The notes: generated by a model not told the origin, from the sequence alone. A DNA stretch of 64,000 nt from Bilabrum cf. latius (GCA_965178125.1 OZ237753.1:124001-188000); one strand, 5' to 3'. Positions 11,717 to 26,003 are shown, counted from the first letter of the stretch. Numbers and translations: made by a program.

Positions 11717-14700
11717 TCAATTACCGGCCTATTCATTATCACGTGCAGCCGACCCCGCCTTGCTCATGGACCCCTTCTTCAGGAGTGGGTTGCGGCCGCT
11801 GTTGCGCCGGCCTAGGGAGCGGCTCGACGCTGCGGCCCTTCCGAACTCCTTCTTCTTGCCCCCGCGAGCCATGCCCAGGCCCATGGGGTTCATGCCCATC
11901 GGACTCGACTCGCCTAGCTGACGAGATCTGGCAGACCCCACACGCGGGGACGAGGCGCCCACGAGAGGAAACACGCCGCTGGCTGCCGCCCGCACATTCT
12001 CCTTGGTCATCCTGCCGTACTCCTTGGACATCTCCTCGTACGACAGCACGAACTCCTTGAACTGGCCCCTGAGGCGCACCCACGAGTGCCGGTCCAGGCT
12101 CTCCAGTTCCATCATGCCGCGCATGTTCTGCAGGAGAGCAGAGTCGCCGTCCGCGCCGCTGTCCTTGCCAGCCTTGCTGACGTCCATGAGCGGGTTGGCG
12201 CTGTACTCGGCGTTGGACATGTCCACGTCGATCTTGCGGGCGGCCTTGCCCTCCTTGACCTTCTTGATGCTGGTCTGCTGCAGCCGACGGGCGCGGTCCT
12301 TGGCCGTCACCAGCATGTACAGCTCCAGCCCGAAGACCGTGAAGTAGTACGTGATGGATGACATGATGATGAGCATGAGGATGATGGTGATGGCGTCCCG
12401 CTGGTCCTGGTAGCCCTCCTGGTCGAAGCGGCCCGACTCGAGCATGATACCGCCCAGCGTCACGAGGATGGCGCAGAACAGCAGCACCGTCTCCACGGTG
12501 TTCCAGTTCATCACGTTGCTGCCCATCACGCCCATCACGTCCTTGGGATCCACGGCGGCTGCGTTGATGCGCGTGCTGCTGAGGCTGTTCTGGGACCTCT
12601 GGTTGGCCTTGTCCTGCCTCTTGTCCTGCGTGCGGATCGTGTCCCACAGCGAGTAGTACAGCTCAGGGGACCGAGCGCACATGATGAAGGCGGCAGAGCC
12701 CGTGGACTGCAGGCAGCCCGCGCACCCGTTCTATTGGGCACGCGCCATGGACCCGGTGCTGGCCATGCCGGTGGTGTCCAGCAGCTCATCGCGGCGGTTG
12801 GCCGAGTTCTGCGCAGCGGCCTTGTCGATGGCATCCGAGGAGCTGCGGTCCGCCTGGGCCTTGCGGAGACCCTCGTCCACGGACTTGCCGGCCCAGTCGA
12901 TGAGCGTGTCCTGATACTCGGCTGGGGGCATGTACGGGTTGTACTTGACCTGCAGCGTGTAGCACAGGAAGATGACCAGCAGCGTGGCGGCCATCTGGAA
13001 GGACGCGTTGGTGTTGAACATGAGCGAGCAGAAGGCGATGAGGGCCTTGCGCGCGATGATGGTCATGACCCACCAGTAGTACTCGGGCTTGAAGTAGTAG
13101 TACAGACGCTGGAACTTGACACGGAATGCTGCGGCCTGCTTGATGGCCTCGGGATCGGATGACACGAACGTGTATCCGTGTCCCTGGGCCCTCCTGAGCT
13201 GGTCCAGCATGATGGTCTCCTTATAGGTCACCAGCATAAAGGCAACCCACGCGGGGAAGCCGAACGTGTACACGATCAGCGCGATCACGGCGAAGGGCAT
13301 GAGCTGCAGCTGCACGCCGCCCTTCTGTCCGCATGGCTCGAACACGGCCTGCAGGTACTTCTGTCCGTCTGGCGGTGTGGTGGGCACGCAGTTGAACACG
13401 TCCAGGATGGTCTTGGTCTCGTGCAGGTACAGGAAGTACAGCAGCACGATCAGGCCAGCCACCAGAGGAGCGTACCGCTGCCCCTTGGGGTCCTTCTGCA
13501 TGTTGGTGAAGAGCGCGTACAGCCAGAAGGCCGCGAAGGCCACCATGCCCATGGCAATGACGGCCAGAGGCAGCAACACAATGAAGTACCACTTGGTCTG
13601 GAAGGCCAGCTCGGGCACAGTGCACTCGGGGGCCGTGATCTCGAGGTTCAAGTTGAAGGCGGACAGGATGTGGAACAGGTCCTTGAGCATGGGGGGCCAG
13701 CTCACGCGGGCGTTGGCGAAGATGGCCAGCACCTGGAAGTAGTCCACGCCGATGGCGATCAGCGCGATGTTGATCTTGCTGCGGTTCAGCCACAGGCCCA
13801 CGCATCCGGCCGTCATGGCCATCAGCACAAACGCCACGATGAGGATCCACGGGTTGTCGGGGCACTTGACGCACTCCCCCGCGCGCCTGTAGAAGCCCGT
13901 GTCGCAGCTGGCGCACCTGTACATGGGCGCCTTGGAGGCGTACCCTCGGGCGCAGAAGTTGTCGCCCACGCACGCCCACTGCGGCTCGCATGCCACGATG
14001 CACACGTCCCTGGGCCCGCCCTCGTGGATCGCGGGCTCGTTCTCGTCCAGCGGGTGCCTGGGCGCCACCACCTGCCGGCCTGGCGGGCAGACCTGCAGCA
14101 TGTTGAAGTTGGCGGAGTCGGACGAGTTGAGGTTGTAGAAGTTCTCCAAAGGCCTCGGCATGGTGTGCGTGTTGTTGAACTGGTCGTAGCCGTCGCACAC
14201 GCCTCCCTCGGGGCAGGGCAGGCACATCTCTCCCTCCAGACCGAAGTAGTCTCGGTCGCACACCACCTGCACCAGCGGCGGCCTGGTGATGTCTGCGAAG
14301 CGGCGCTGGCCAGCCACCTGCACGGTGATGTTCTTGGGCCCCACTGTGTCTGCGTCCAGGTGGCACTCCAACACGGCCCGCTGGGTGGTGTCCCCGGTGA
14401 ACTCGTCCAGCACCTCGGCCACGGAGCGCTGGGCTCCCTCGGGCAGAGCGCCCGGCATGAAGCACTCCCTTGCTCCGATGTGGATGCGGGACAGGCGCTC
14501 TGCCTCGCTCCAGCCCTCGGTGGATCCCGTGGGTCCGAAGTTCCTGCCCTTGATGGTGATGGGGTGCCTGCCCTCCAGCTCGCGCACCTCCACGGTCTGC
14601 GGAGTCACGGACGTGATGAACGGCCTCGAGTAGTTGACGAGCAGCACGTTGCTACGGATCTCTAGCACGTCCCCGTCAGTCACGCGAGCAGATGGGTTCT

Positions 14701-17700
14701 GCTCGAAGTAAGACACGAACACATCCCGGTTGGTACCCAAGCCCTCGGGGGTCACGAACACGATCTCGTCGTCCTGGTGACGCACGATGGTGGGCTGGCC
14801 CGGGCTCCACAGACTCCTGGACTCGCAGCCCTCGGCGCCCGTCACGGTCAGCTCCGACTGCGCCACGGCCGAGTCGGGGCCCAGCTGGGAGGTACCATCC
14901 AGGCCTCGCGCCACGGAGAGGCAGGCACGGTAGAACTGCACTGCCATGCCGGCCGTGGGCAGCACGCCCTGCGGCAGGCTGCTAGTGCCCATGTCCAGCT
15001 CGCCGTCGCCCTCGGGGGTGTGCAGGGGCAGTGGCACGCTTCCCGCCACGAAGGTCTGTGCCGCTGACTGCAGCACGTTGGGGTTGGTGATGGGCCCGCG
15101 GCCGAAGTTCCTGCCCTTGAGCACGAGCTGCGCCCCTCCCGCCGTGGGGATGTCAAACACGCTGTTGGGTAGCGCCTCGATCGAGTCAATCTCCGGGTCG
15201 TTGTACTGGAACGCCACACCCTCGATGCCGGCCTGCACACCCCTGAGCTTGGGTCCTTGCATGGCGCCCTCGGGCTGCTGTCCGCGCACGCGCAGGGTGA
15301 TGTCGCGCATGCCCACACCCGGAGGCATCAGCAGCCGCACCCTGTCGTGTGTCCAGCTCAGCACGTGCCCGTGCCATACTTCGCCCTCGCCGTACACAGT
15401 CTCCGAGTGATCGCACACCAGGTTCCGCAGGCGAGTCCCCAGCGGCGCCGCGCTCTCCTCGGCGTCCCTGTTGGGCCATGCCACAAAGGCGCAGGAGGTG
15501 TCGTTATTTCTGGCTCCAAAGTTCTCGCCATCCAGCTCGACCTCGTAGAAGCCCACCGCAGGTCCGCGGCGCACCGTCACCTGCGTGGTGCCGTCCTCGG
15601 CCTGCACCACCTCCTGGCTGGCAGTGGCGGCGTACACAGTGGCGCCTGTGATGGAGGGCTTCATGTACGCGAAGGCGTCCTGCAGCGGCTCCGACCGCAC
15701 GCCTGCCACGCTGACCACTGCATCTAGACGAGCACCGGTGCCCTCAGCCAGAGTGCACTCCATCTCGTCGTAGGCGGGGCGGTTGGCGGGCGCGGGGATG
15801 CGCACGGGGTCGGAGCAGTTGAGCATGCCGGGCGCGCTCGTGTCGGTGATCTCCTGCTCGGCGGCTCGTTCCTGGGAGAGAGAGCTGTCGCGGCCGATGT
15901 GCACGGCCAGCTGAGCCACCACTCCAGTGTCCGCCTGCAGCGGACTGGGCTCGCCGAAGTTGGTGCCGCGCACTAGCACGCGCACACCGCCGCGGGTGGG
16001 TCCCCTGGGCAGTCCGTTGAGGGTCACGCTCTGGATGGCGGGGGGCGTGTGGGAGTGCACCATGGGCTGTGAGTCCTGCCCGCCCACCGTCACGCGGAAG
16101 GCAAACGGCATGCCTCCCAGGGCCGGGTCCGTGCCGTCGCCCTCGCCCTGGGGCACACGCAGCTCCAGCATGGTGTGCGAGCGGCTGCGGCGGGCGGGGT
16201 CCTGGGTCGTGTGCCTGCATGCAGATGTCTCGTCCTGGTACTGCTCGCCCATCTCGAACATGTTGCCGAAGCCGAGACGCACCTGGGGGCACAGCCCGAA
16301 GTTCTCACCCACGATGCGCATGATGGCCCCTCGAGTAGGTGTGTATACCACGCCGTCCGCTGGAGTGAACACCTCGTCGGGCTGTCCGGATGGATTGGCC
16401 GACGTATCGTGCCAGACCTGCACCTCTGTGATGGACGGAGGCGCGTACGAGATAAACTGCGGACCAGACACGATCCCATCGCTGCCGGCCGAGAAGCGCT
16501 GCACCACCACAGGCACCTGCGAGCCGTCGTTCACGAACTCGCCGCGGGGTCCAGCCGGCATCACGCAGGCGATGTCCCACTGCATGCCTCCATTGTCCGC
16601 GTCAATGAGCGAGTTGTAGCTCGGATTGGCATCCACCTGGGCCTGCAGGATCACAGTGGGGAAGTCCGCGTCGGACACGGTCTGTGACGGGTCGGAGGGT
16701 AGCACCAGCGGGCACGGCTGCCCGCCCACGTCCACCTGAATGCTCTGTGCCTGCCCGATGCGGGCCACCTTGAGCTCGAGGATCTGCCCTCCCGCCGTGT
16801 TGAAGGCGTCGGCTCCCTGCAGACCTGCCACCTGGGGAGACACGTCGTAGTACTGGGCGGCAGGAGACGTCTGGCTCTTCTCCATGGCACCGTCGTATGA
16901 GAAGGAGCCCAGATGAACCTTCGCGAACCCAGAGTCCACGTCGGTCATAACCTCGATCACGGTGTCGGTCCAGTCCACCACCTGCACGCGGCCCGTATCT
17001 GCCGAGAAGTCCGACGGGTCGTTCGAGGGCGCGATGAGCACCTTGCGCTCCACCTGGTCGTTGAGCTCCTGCGCCGAGGCACCGAAGTTGCGGCCGTACA
17101 CGCGCAGCAGCTTGATGCCCTCCTGTCCGGGGAACAGATTGGCTCGCTGGTTGGCGTACGGTCCCGTGGTGCCGATGGGATCCAGCGAGAGGAAGTCGAT
17201 CGAGGGGTTCTGGTAGGTGAACACCTTGGGGTCGGTCACCACCACAGACGCATTGATGGGTCCCTCGGTCACCATGGTCGTGTAGGCCGACATGTCCACG
17301 GCGCTGCGGAGTGCCAGCTGGGGGAAGCCCGCGGGCGAGTTGACCAGCACCACCGCTCTGTCCTTGCCCACTCCAGAGGGCAGCGCGAACTTGACCGTCT
17401 GCACTGCGTCGCGGTCGTATCCGGCTGGGTACGTGGCATTGCCAGAGGCAGGCTCGAAGCGACCAGTGCCAGACATGGGCTCCGTGGTTGCAATACCAGC
17501 AGTCATCGTGCCGTCAGCAGCGTGGCCAAAGTTGACGGTCAGCGTGGATCGGCTGTCCGCGAATCCGAAGTGCTTGCCTGTCACCTTGACCATCTGGGGG
17601 CTCTCCTCGTCCTGCTGCGCGTGCCCGAAGGCAGGCGAGATTGACATGACTTCGGGTGCGGCATACGACACGGTGGATTGGGACTCTGGTGACTCCTGGT

Positions 17701-20700
17701 CGCCCACAACTACCACGAACCGCATATCGGCACCCACACCTGGGGGCACCCGTACCCTGATCCTCTGGTGGTCCGTCATGATGCGGTACTCGGACTCGGG
17801 CAGCACGTACTGGTGGGCCCCGTTGCCGAAGCGCACCTCCTGCAGCAGCTGCTCGTCTCCCGACGGCCCGAAGTTGCGGCCCACGAGCTCCACGTAGTCT
17901 CCACCCTCGGGGCTCAGCTGCCGGTCCTGGGGCATGGCGGGCATGGGGTCCACCGAGATCGGCTCGCCACTCACCGTGGCAGGGAACAGCCCAGCCCCGT
18001 TGAAGCGCTCGATCGAATCGATCACAGGCAGGGCATACGCAGTCACCGGGTCTCTGGAAGTCAGCCCAGCCACCACCATGGTCCACTTGAGGTCGGCACC
18101 GCCACCCACAGCCAGCTCGCACCGGATCCGCTTGTGGTCCACCACCATGCTGCAGCTGCTGCCATCCACGGCGAACGTCCTGATCTCGGGATCGATGGCA
18201 TTGCCGCTCTCGTCGAAGCGGGCCATGACCAGCCTGTACGAGATGGCCACGTGGTCGTCCATCACGGGGCCGAAGTTGTCGCCGTAGATCTCGATGAGGT
18301 CCCCGCCCTCCGTGCGACCTTGCTTCACCGCATCGATGTTCTCGGCATCTGCCACATCGTCAAAGCCTGCAATGGTGGGGGCAGAGTAGCTCGAATTAGC
18401 CTCGAAGATGGCCTCGGTCATCTGCCCGCCCACGCGCAGAGCCCAAGAGTAGCCCGCACCGCGGCCCGGGATGAGCCGGCAGTTGACGCGGCTGACACCG
18501 TGCCTGGCCGGGTCACGCACCACCTCGCATGCCCCCGTGGCCTCGTCCTGGTCCATCTCGTACAGGCCGCTACCTGCCGGGAAGTCGCTCTCCAGCCCGA
18601 ACTGCACCAACTCGATGGCGTTCATGGCCACAGGTCCGAAGTGCTCGCCGTCGATCTCTACCAGATCGCCCCCAGAGGTGGAGGCCTCCTTGGCACCAGG
18701 CCCGAACACACGGGTGATCACCGGTGGCAGGTAGCTCAGCTGCTCCGAGGAGGGGCTGCTCTCGAGGTCGAATGCGGTGGACACCTGCCCGGGCATCACC
18801 ACCTTGAGGCGGTGGTTCCGGCCCACACCTGCCCCCGTGGTGCACGTCAGCCTCGTGTGCTCCGATCCGACGTCCTTGGTGCACGTCACATCGCTCACGT
18901 ACTCGTGATCTCCGATGGCAGCCACCAGCCCAGGGATGGTGCTGGGCCTGGTGCCATACGACACGCGGGGCACAAGCGCCCTGGAGCTGATGTCGGTCAT
19001 GGGCCCGAAGTTGCGACCCTCCACCACAATGGTCTCGCCGCCCGCAGCGTTCATCGAGTCCAAGCCGTGCATGGATCCGGCTGGCACGCTCACACTCGTC
19101 ACCTCAGGAGCGGCGTACTCGATCTGGTCCGCAGCAGCCACCTCTGACACAGTCCCGCCCACGCGCACGTACAGGCTCAGTCCCTGCCCGTACCCCTCGC
19201 CCGTTCTGATTCTCAACTCATCGTAGCCTACGCCGTAGACTTGCACGGTCGCCACGAATGGCAGATCATCGAACACAATCTCTTCATCTCCATCAGCCGA
19301 TGGCAGGTCGGACTAGAAGCCGTACCTGACCTGCACCAGATTCAGGTCCATCCCTTCGAAGCCCAAGTTGGCGCCAGTCAGGATGATCGTCTCACCGCCT
19401 GCCGTGTTCATGGGCCGCGTGTTGACGAGGTCGTTGGGGCCGGCGATGGAGGCCACCGACGGAGCTGCATACCCAGAGAGCACAGGCTCCAGGAAGCGAA
19501 CCTTCTCTCCTCGCATGATCACGTGCCATCGGAAGTTTGAGCCCACGCCTGGAGGCACCTAGCACGTCATGTAGTCGAGGTCGTTGCTATTTTCGTCCGT
19601 GTCTCCTGACTTTTTCACTTTGCAGTTGGTTGCATTGTAGGACAAGTATGGCGCCGATGTCTGGCTGTACCACACGCTCAAGTCAGTCGTGTCCACGAGG
19701 TTCAGCCCAATCAGCCTCACACCCTGCACGAAACCCCCGGATGTGCCCCTAGTCAGCATCTGCCGGAATGAGTAGTCCTCTTCCTCCCGCACCTGGTCGT
19801 TGCACTGCCCGTCGCACACCTGCACGGCGGTCAGCAGCGGATTCGAAGCCAGGTCCCGAGCGGTGAGGTCTGACGCGATGATGACCATCTGCTTGCCCAC
19901 GGTGGGAGTCGACACGCGCCCATCATCGGCCGCCAGCTCGACTTCGTACACGCCCCTCACTAGCCTGCCCTCGTACTCGATGGGGTACATGGGGTCGTCT
20001 TCCTGGGGGGCCGTGTGGTAGGTCAGGTCCACCTTGAACTCGAGCTGCTTGGTGCCGGTGGGGTCATTGGTGTCAGGCGTGTCCCGGAGATCAAAGACGA
20101 TTTCGTTCGCCGGCAGTGCTTCGCGAGTCTCAGATGTGTCGGTGAGGAAGTTTCCATCCACGAAACCAGGCAGCCGAGTGACTGACACGATGCTGTAGTC
20201 GACCTGGTCGTTATCTTCATCAAGTGACCGCATGACAACTACTCTTGACCCCGCCATGGCAGCCCCCTCGCCCACCACATAGACAGTCGGCGGTACCTCC
20301 GGGGGGTCGTTGACGTCGTTCAGAGTCACATTGATCTACTTGCCATCATCCAGCCCCTCTGGATCCGCCACGGTCACGAACAGCAGGTGCTCGTGCTTCT
20401 CCTCGTAGTTGAGACCCTCTTTGGCCACCGACAGCTGGCCCGATGATTCGCCGATCGTGAAGAAGCCGTCGTCGTTGCCAGCCAGGATAGACCAGGTGAA
20501 ATCAGTGTCATCGTCTGGGTCGGTAGCAGTGAATGGCCCGGGCAGCACGTTGGTGCCCACTGCAGAGTTCTCGTCCACGGTGACCATCACGGGATCCATC
20601 TGATCCATGACGGGCGGGTCGTTGCGGTCCAGCACGTTGATGGTCACGTCAACCTCACTGGCAGCGAAGTCCTTGCCGTCCGTCTTGCCCACCACAGTGA

Positions 20701-23515
20701 CCACGTACTGGGTCTTGACATTGTAGTCCAGGATGGCATTGGCCACCTTGATCTGGCCGTCGCACAGCCCGATCGTGAACACCGGTAGAAAGTTATCGCT
20801 TTCATCTTTGGTCTGCCCGTCGTTGTTCCCTTCCGGCTTGATGGACCACAGGATGGCCTGGTTATCACTCAGCGTGGTGCCCTGGATGGGGCTGCCCACC
20901 AACGTGCCGGGCATCACGCGCTCTTCCACCTGTAGCTCGCCATCCAGGTCAGGGATGGACGGGGGCGCAACCCTGCATTTCTGTAGGCCAGTGAACTTTC
21001 CGTCGTATCCGCATGAGCTTCGGGGTGCTGTCCCGGGTATGGGCAAGTACCCCTCCCTGCACGGGAACTCGCAGGACTCGCCAGTCACAATTCCATCGCA
21101 TTGCGTGCTGTCCTTGCAGTCAGTCCACACCTTGAAATCATCGATCTCCACACCGCCACCCTGGGCTGCAATGCCTTGCATGCCGTACGAATCCATGAAT
21201 GATGTTCCTGGCTCAGTAAATGTGGACACGAGCTCGTCACCGCAGTAGACCTTGATGCTAGTGGTGTCGTGCAAGGCTCGGATGAGCTGCAGCTCCTCGG
21301 AGTTACTGGTCGGGATTGAGCAGTCGCCCGTAAACTCTACCTCAGTCTCCTTATCGATCCATTGTCGCAGTGTAGAGTCGTACTCCCGCTTGAAATACGT
21401 CACGTGGTGTTTGTTAGATCCGCCTGTGAGACTAATGGCATAGCCATGACCAATGCTTGTTCTCCAGCGAAGTAGAATCTGTGCCCTTGACCCATCCGGG
21501 ATGATGAACTTGGCCTCAACGTTTAGTGTCCGTCCAGACGTGTGCCGGTACGTCTAAGTACTACCTTGCGCAATGAGATAGTCAAAATTAGCCACTGTGT
21601 TGTAAGCTCCTCCAGTCAGCGGGCATGCATTGGCTGGCCGACCCTTATGCACCAACCGGTCGTTTTCGATCTTCCAGGTCCTGTTGGCAACACTTACAGC
21701 AACGTCTGCAGTAGGGTACGGCAGCAGCATGGGATACCAGGCCGGCCCAACCGCGCTTTTGAGCCCGTCCAAGTCCTGTCCGAAGCCCATGTAATTGTGT
21801 ACCCGCCTGCAAGATCCGGTGTTCTCGGGCATTCCCAGATTTGGGCATGATTTTCCGCACCGACCGAGGCCATCGCTCCAGGACCCTCCTCCAGAGGATG
21901 TGGTGTCATACCATCCTGATGAAGTAGGCCAGTAAGATTGTACTACTCTGTGACCACTATAACAGTACAACCAGCACGTCCTTCTAAGTGCTGCCGGCAT
22001 GGGAAGGGTGTAATCTCGGGTCGTAGGGTTGTACGTTCCGCAATATCCAGAACCCAATCCATCAATAGAATACCAGTAAGCATTGGGATCGTACTCAGGT
22101 ATCCAAGCGGTTGGAATGAGTTGAATAGCCGCCGGGGTCTGAACTGGCTGGTACTTCTGCTGCAAGTACGAACTGATGCTCTTTAGAGTAGACACGTTCA
22201 TTGGGTTGTCAGCTGGCGAGACGTACACGAGGTACTCGAGCATGTACTGCCTGCCGTTCTAGAAGATGTCACTCTGCGCAGGTTGAAGACAGATACAAGA
22301 CTGAATTTCACACAAGCTAGCTGGTGTAAGACCGTAGAGTCAGGAAATCAAGGGCGATGGAAGGAATGCTCACGCGGTAGGGCATCCCATTTACTGCGTT
22401 ACCCTCTACTTCGCCGTAGTCACGCCCAATCCGCAAACGAACATCTGCAGGAGTTATGAATACATCGATTTTGAACAACTGTGGGAAGCAGGTCCTGAAC
22501 ATAATGCTTGGGAAGTCTTCCGGACACCTCACCTGTTGAGTTGATCGCTCCAGTGTAGTCGCTGAGGGACTGATCTGCTGAAGCGACACCTTGAAACGCT
22601 GCTTCGTTTCTAGTGCCCGAGGCTGGGGTCTCGCTGATATCATCATCGAGGCCAACATGGAACTACTGCTCTGAGCCAACGTGTTTCGTCCAGCCAACCA
22701 TCACCTTTACTGGTTCGTCTCTCCAGCCGCTGTACGCATTGAAATAAAAATTGTACGGAAGGCGCTCGTACTTGAGCGATGCTTGTGCCTCCTAACCTGA
22801 CTGCTGTCCTACCCCGCCTCTACCCATGAATCCTAGCGTAGGGAAGCTTCTCGCATCATAAGATCCCCTGTAGGAGGTCTAGTCCGTATTGCTATCCCAT
22901 CCAAGATTCCACCCATTCGCGACCGGCTCGCCGTAGTCCCTTCTAAGCCGACCTGCGAAACAAATAGACATATCTAGCAAACATGCATGTATGTTGGATC
23001 CACTGGTCGCATCAAGGCGCGCAGTCCCTCAACGTTCGCGTGATCAGGCGTTCGAGACCAGTGCTGTCATATTTCTCACCCATGCTGATTGCCTCGAAGG
23101 GATAGGCCTGCCCAGGGTACGTGTACGGCTTTCCAACGGCAAAAATGTACTTATTGTAGCTGCTGCTAGCGTCCATCTTCTGGATTTCAGCGGCTTCACC
23201 GTCTCCTGGGATGTACTCCATGATATCAGCAGACATGTCTCCCGCGCTCCAGCACCCGACGTGCTCAGATCTCCCGTACGGCGCCATTCTCGTGGTGTAG
23301 GTGGCTGAGTACGCGGCTGTTACCGCTTGCCATGCACCTTGCGTCAGCTTTGCTTTGTCGCTGTTTGATTGGGTCAGAATTGTACCCTGCTCGACGCCTG
23401 AAAAATCAAGGTGGATCAGAAGCTCCACCCCGGTCCCCAAGTCGTCTTTCAGCGGGTCTGCCACGGCAGCCAAACTCCAACCGATGGCTACAGCCAAATA
23501 CAGCGGTATCGGCAT
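11717..23515 (-). CDS. Giant LamG-cadherin-IPT/TIG multi-pass membrane protein, paralog 1
   Basis: Four exons: 23515-23080, 22952-22533, 22444-22374, 22273-11717; 3,828 codons ending in TGA. The last exon alone is 10.6 kb. Domain order: signal peptide (MPIPLYLAVAIGWSLAAVA); two LamG/concanavalin-like regions to about residue 690; a short Cys-rich segment; cadherin-type repeats about 770-1080 with NDPP motifs; then a dozen or more IPT/TIG repeats to about 2970, each with a GG..I.I.G.NFG core; a Cys-rich motif (CLPCPEGGVCDGYD); and about nine TM helices between 3115 and 3625, then a basic cytosolic tail. It is likely a large cell-surface receptor or adhesin. Ten in-frame TAGs (22879, 22792, 22663, 22259, 21554, 20336, 19559, 19313, 12731, 11729) are read as Gln. 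Exons 2 and 3 have exactly the same length as in the paralog. The function beyond the cell surface is unknown. Confidence 0.9.
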
Positions 23516-23900
23516 GAACAGCGACTCCTACAAGGTAGTGAAGGACTTAGGCATCGATGTACTCGACAGAGAATTGAACCACACCCGTGCTCGAACTATA
23601 CTCTGTCTGCTGCACGAGTCTTTTGCTGTCGACACTCAAAGAACAAAGTAGCTCAGTTGATATATAACTTACAAGCTTTGTAAACCTCACGGCAACTAGT
23701 TCAAATTGCAGCTTGAGGGAAGTTGGAACAATGAGCGCTGTACTCTGTATCCGCACCTCGGTTTGGGTGAAATTTGGGTGCGCGTGCGCGTGTCCATCTC
23801 ATTTACAAGTTGTGCACGCTACTAGGTAGCATTAGATTTTGTTGTGTGGGATTATCTCAATACGTTATTTTCGGACGGGCAGCCATAAATCTGCACCTAC
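23516..23900 (-). promoter_or_regulatory. Upstream region of IPT paralog 1 with shared motifs
   Basis: Two short words recur upstream of both IPT paralogs: GGGTGAAATTT (23765-23775, 250 bp before the ATG) and CCATAAATCTGCACC (23883-23897). Their counterparts lie at 42886-42896 and 42945-42959. The surrounding sequence is far less alike, so they are candidate promoter elements. Confidence 0.4.
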
Positions 23901-24930
23901 AGTTGTATTCTGGCCATCCAAGCAAAGCATGTCGAGTGGCAGCATTCTCTACGGGGGCTGATCTGGCCGAAAGCGGTGGCTCTCGAGGTGCGACTGGAAA
24001 CTTTGAGCGCTCCTCACCGACGGATAGGGTGGTCCGTCGTAAACCATGAGATCGAACCCTTCAAGTATGTATCTACATCCATGGCCGTGCGTTGGCACAA
24101 GTGCGAAGGGAGGGACGCCGATGTCGCGCGAAAATCCACTGGCGATCGCACGCCCGGAAACCAGGGCGCTGGCAGCAACCGAACCCAATCGGACCGAAGT
24201 CCCATCGATGTCATGATACAAATGGAACTCATTGAAGGACCTATTGGTTCGGATCTACTGAAGCGCCAAGTGGGCTGAGGATGGATGCCCGATGCAGGCC
24301 GAAGGACCCACACGGACACGCACGATAGCTGACACGGCGGTAAAGCACTACCAGTGTGAGCGCCAAACCTGTCATAAATAAGAGATAAAATAAAACAGCT
24401 TGGGCCGAAATGGCCTGTGCCGCGCTGTCCCGCCTTCCTCCCGAAGGAAGGAGACGAGGGAATGCTCCCTGTCGGTTGCAACCTCGCGTCGCGAACCTCG
24501 CGTCCCGCATCAACGGGACCCTCAACAACGAACCCCATTCGGCGTTAGCATTAGGAAAACACACGAAATCAAATTTTTCTGACTTGGACTGGATAGGCAG
24601 TTGCATCGGTATCCGGTCGAAATACCAATGCAATGGGTGACGATGCGCAGACAGTCATCACGACCATCCTGAAGACCGGCTGGTCCAACACTCTGCAGTA
24701 TAGGCTTGGTTGGGCCGCCGGGATGAACAACACGTTGATCGTACACCGCGAGCGGGCGCGGCTGCAGACCCCCGAATGCTTGCCATGGGACAGAAAGCAC
24801 ACGATCTTGCGACCACTATGGTGTTCGCCAGGGTCCGGCTAGTAGTACTGATTGAGACTGTCTCATCCAGACGGGGTTATCGCAGGCAGCTGCAGCCCAT
24901 GTCATCGGCACTGGTAGCACAACATTGACA
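23901..24930. other. Intergenic, no supported gene
   Basis: Short frames only. A GAACCCCATTCGGCGTTA word at 24530-24547 matches the 3' end of the SINE-like repeat, so part of this stretch is probably a degraded repeat copy. Confidence 0.45.
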
Positions 24931-24933
24931 GCG

Positions 24934-24935
<2 letters not shown>

Positions 24936-24983
<48 letters not shown>

Positions 24984-25006
24984 TCCTTCTCGCGAGCTCC
25001 TGCTCC
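24936..25006. repeat. (AGGAGC)n microsatellite running into a 12-bp inverted repeat
   Basis: About eight GGAGCA units are followed by GGAGCAGGAGCT (24973-24984), a 10-base spacer, and its exact reverse complement (24995-25006). Confidence 0.8.
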
Positions 25007-25134
25007 AGGGCGGCTCGCTACTGCCATGCTTTGATTCCCTTGCACCACGGAGCCGCTGGGCTACCCTGGGGATGGCGGCCTGCGGCATCAGCCAGCGCGG
25101 AGGGAAGCAACCTGTCGATGCTCCGATCGAATGA

Positions 25135-25670
25135 GGCACCAAGAGCAGCGGCTCGGCCGCCCCACCACGCCTCCATTCCGGACGAACCGTCGCCCTCTGC
25201 TGCCTGCGGGACCAACCGGCGCGCGGCGCCGGGTCCAGACGTGGCCTTCGGGGCTGGTGCTGCCTGTACGGGATCCTGTTCACACCCGAGCAGGCGAGGG
25301 CCTGGGTGGTCGCGAGCCTGGTTGCATTCGTGGTGGACATCGTGCTGCAGGAGCCGCTGGTGCAGCTGGGCAAGGTGCTGGTGCTGTTCGTGTATCGGCT
25401 GGGGACGGACTCTGCCAGGGCCATCGTGGTGGCGTCCGTGGCTGCTCGGGCAGACATCGAAGGCGTGAAAGAGATGCAGCCACCACTGGCAGGCGGATCG
25501 AGCACAGGAGCATTGAATGGCATCGAGACAGATGAGGGTGGCGATAGCAGCAGCAGCAGCAGCAGCAAGATCGATCGGGGCGAGGAGCCTGCGAGGGCTG
25601 CGGTGGATCTCGAGGATGCCGGCGACGATGATATCGTGATGTGGCCGGCGTGGTGCTGTTTATTTGAGCT
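25135..25670 (+). pseudogene. Polycystin-like membrane segment remnant
   Basis: After an in-frame TGA at 25132, frame 1 stays open and includes CCLYGILFTPEQARAW followed by VVASLVAFVVDIVLQEPLV, which resembles the paired membrane segment of polycystin/PKD-REJ proteins. The remainder is acidic with a Ser run. It then enters the SINE-like repeat at about 25671, so the natural 3' end is lost. It could be the last exon of a gene whose other exons I cannot find, but the isolated position and repeat junction favour a fragment. Confidence 0.4.
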
Positions 25671-26003
25671 TGATACCAGAGTGTACGCGCAACCTAGTCT
25701 CGTTAACAATCAGACATGGCAAGACCTGACAAAGCTGTGCCCGTGCGCGACCCTTGACCGGACCGACCGGGGCTGGGAAGAGCACGTGCACTACTCCGCC
25801 GAGGAGGAGGCGGTTGGGAGGGTGGGCAAAAATTACCCAATCTCCGCCCCTCTCCTGAACACAGAGAGGGTATGCGCGTCATCGCAAGCAATCCGTCGGC
25901 TTGGTCGCACCTTCCCGGTTTTGCGACCGCCATCAGAACCCAACGAGACATTCACGCGCTCCCACTCTGGCATCAACACCGAACCCCATCCGGCGTTAGG
26001 ATC
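25671..26003 (+). repeat. SINE-like dispersed repeat, copy 1
   Basis: About 330 bp, starting TGATACCAGAGTGTACGCG and ending GAACCCCATCCGGCGTTAGG. It is nearly collinear with 46871-47197 and more distantly related to 46454-46836 and 51866-52390. No coding capacity of its own is apparent. Confidence 0.8.
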
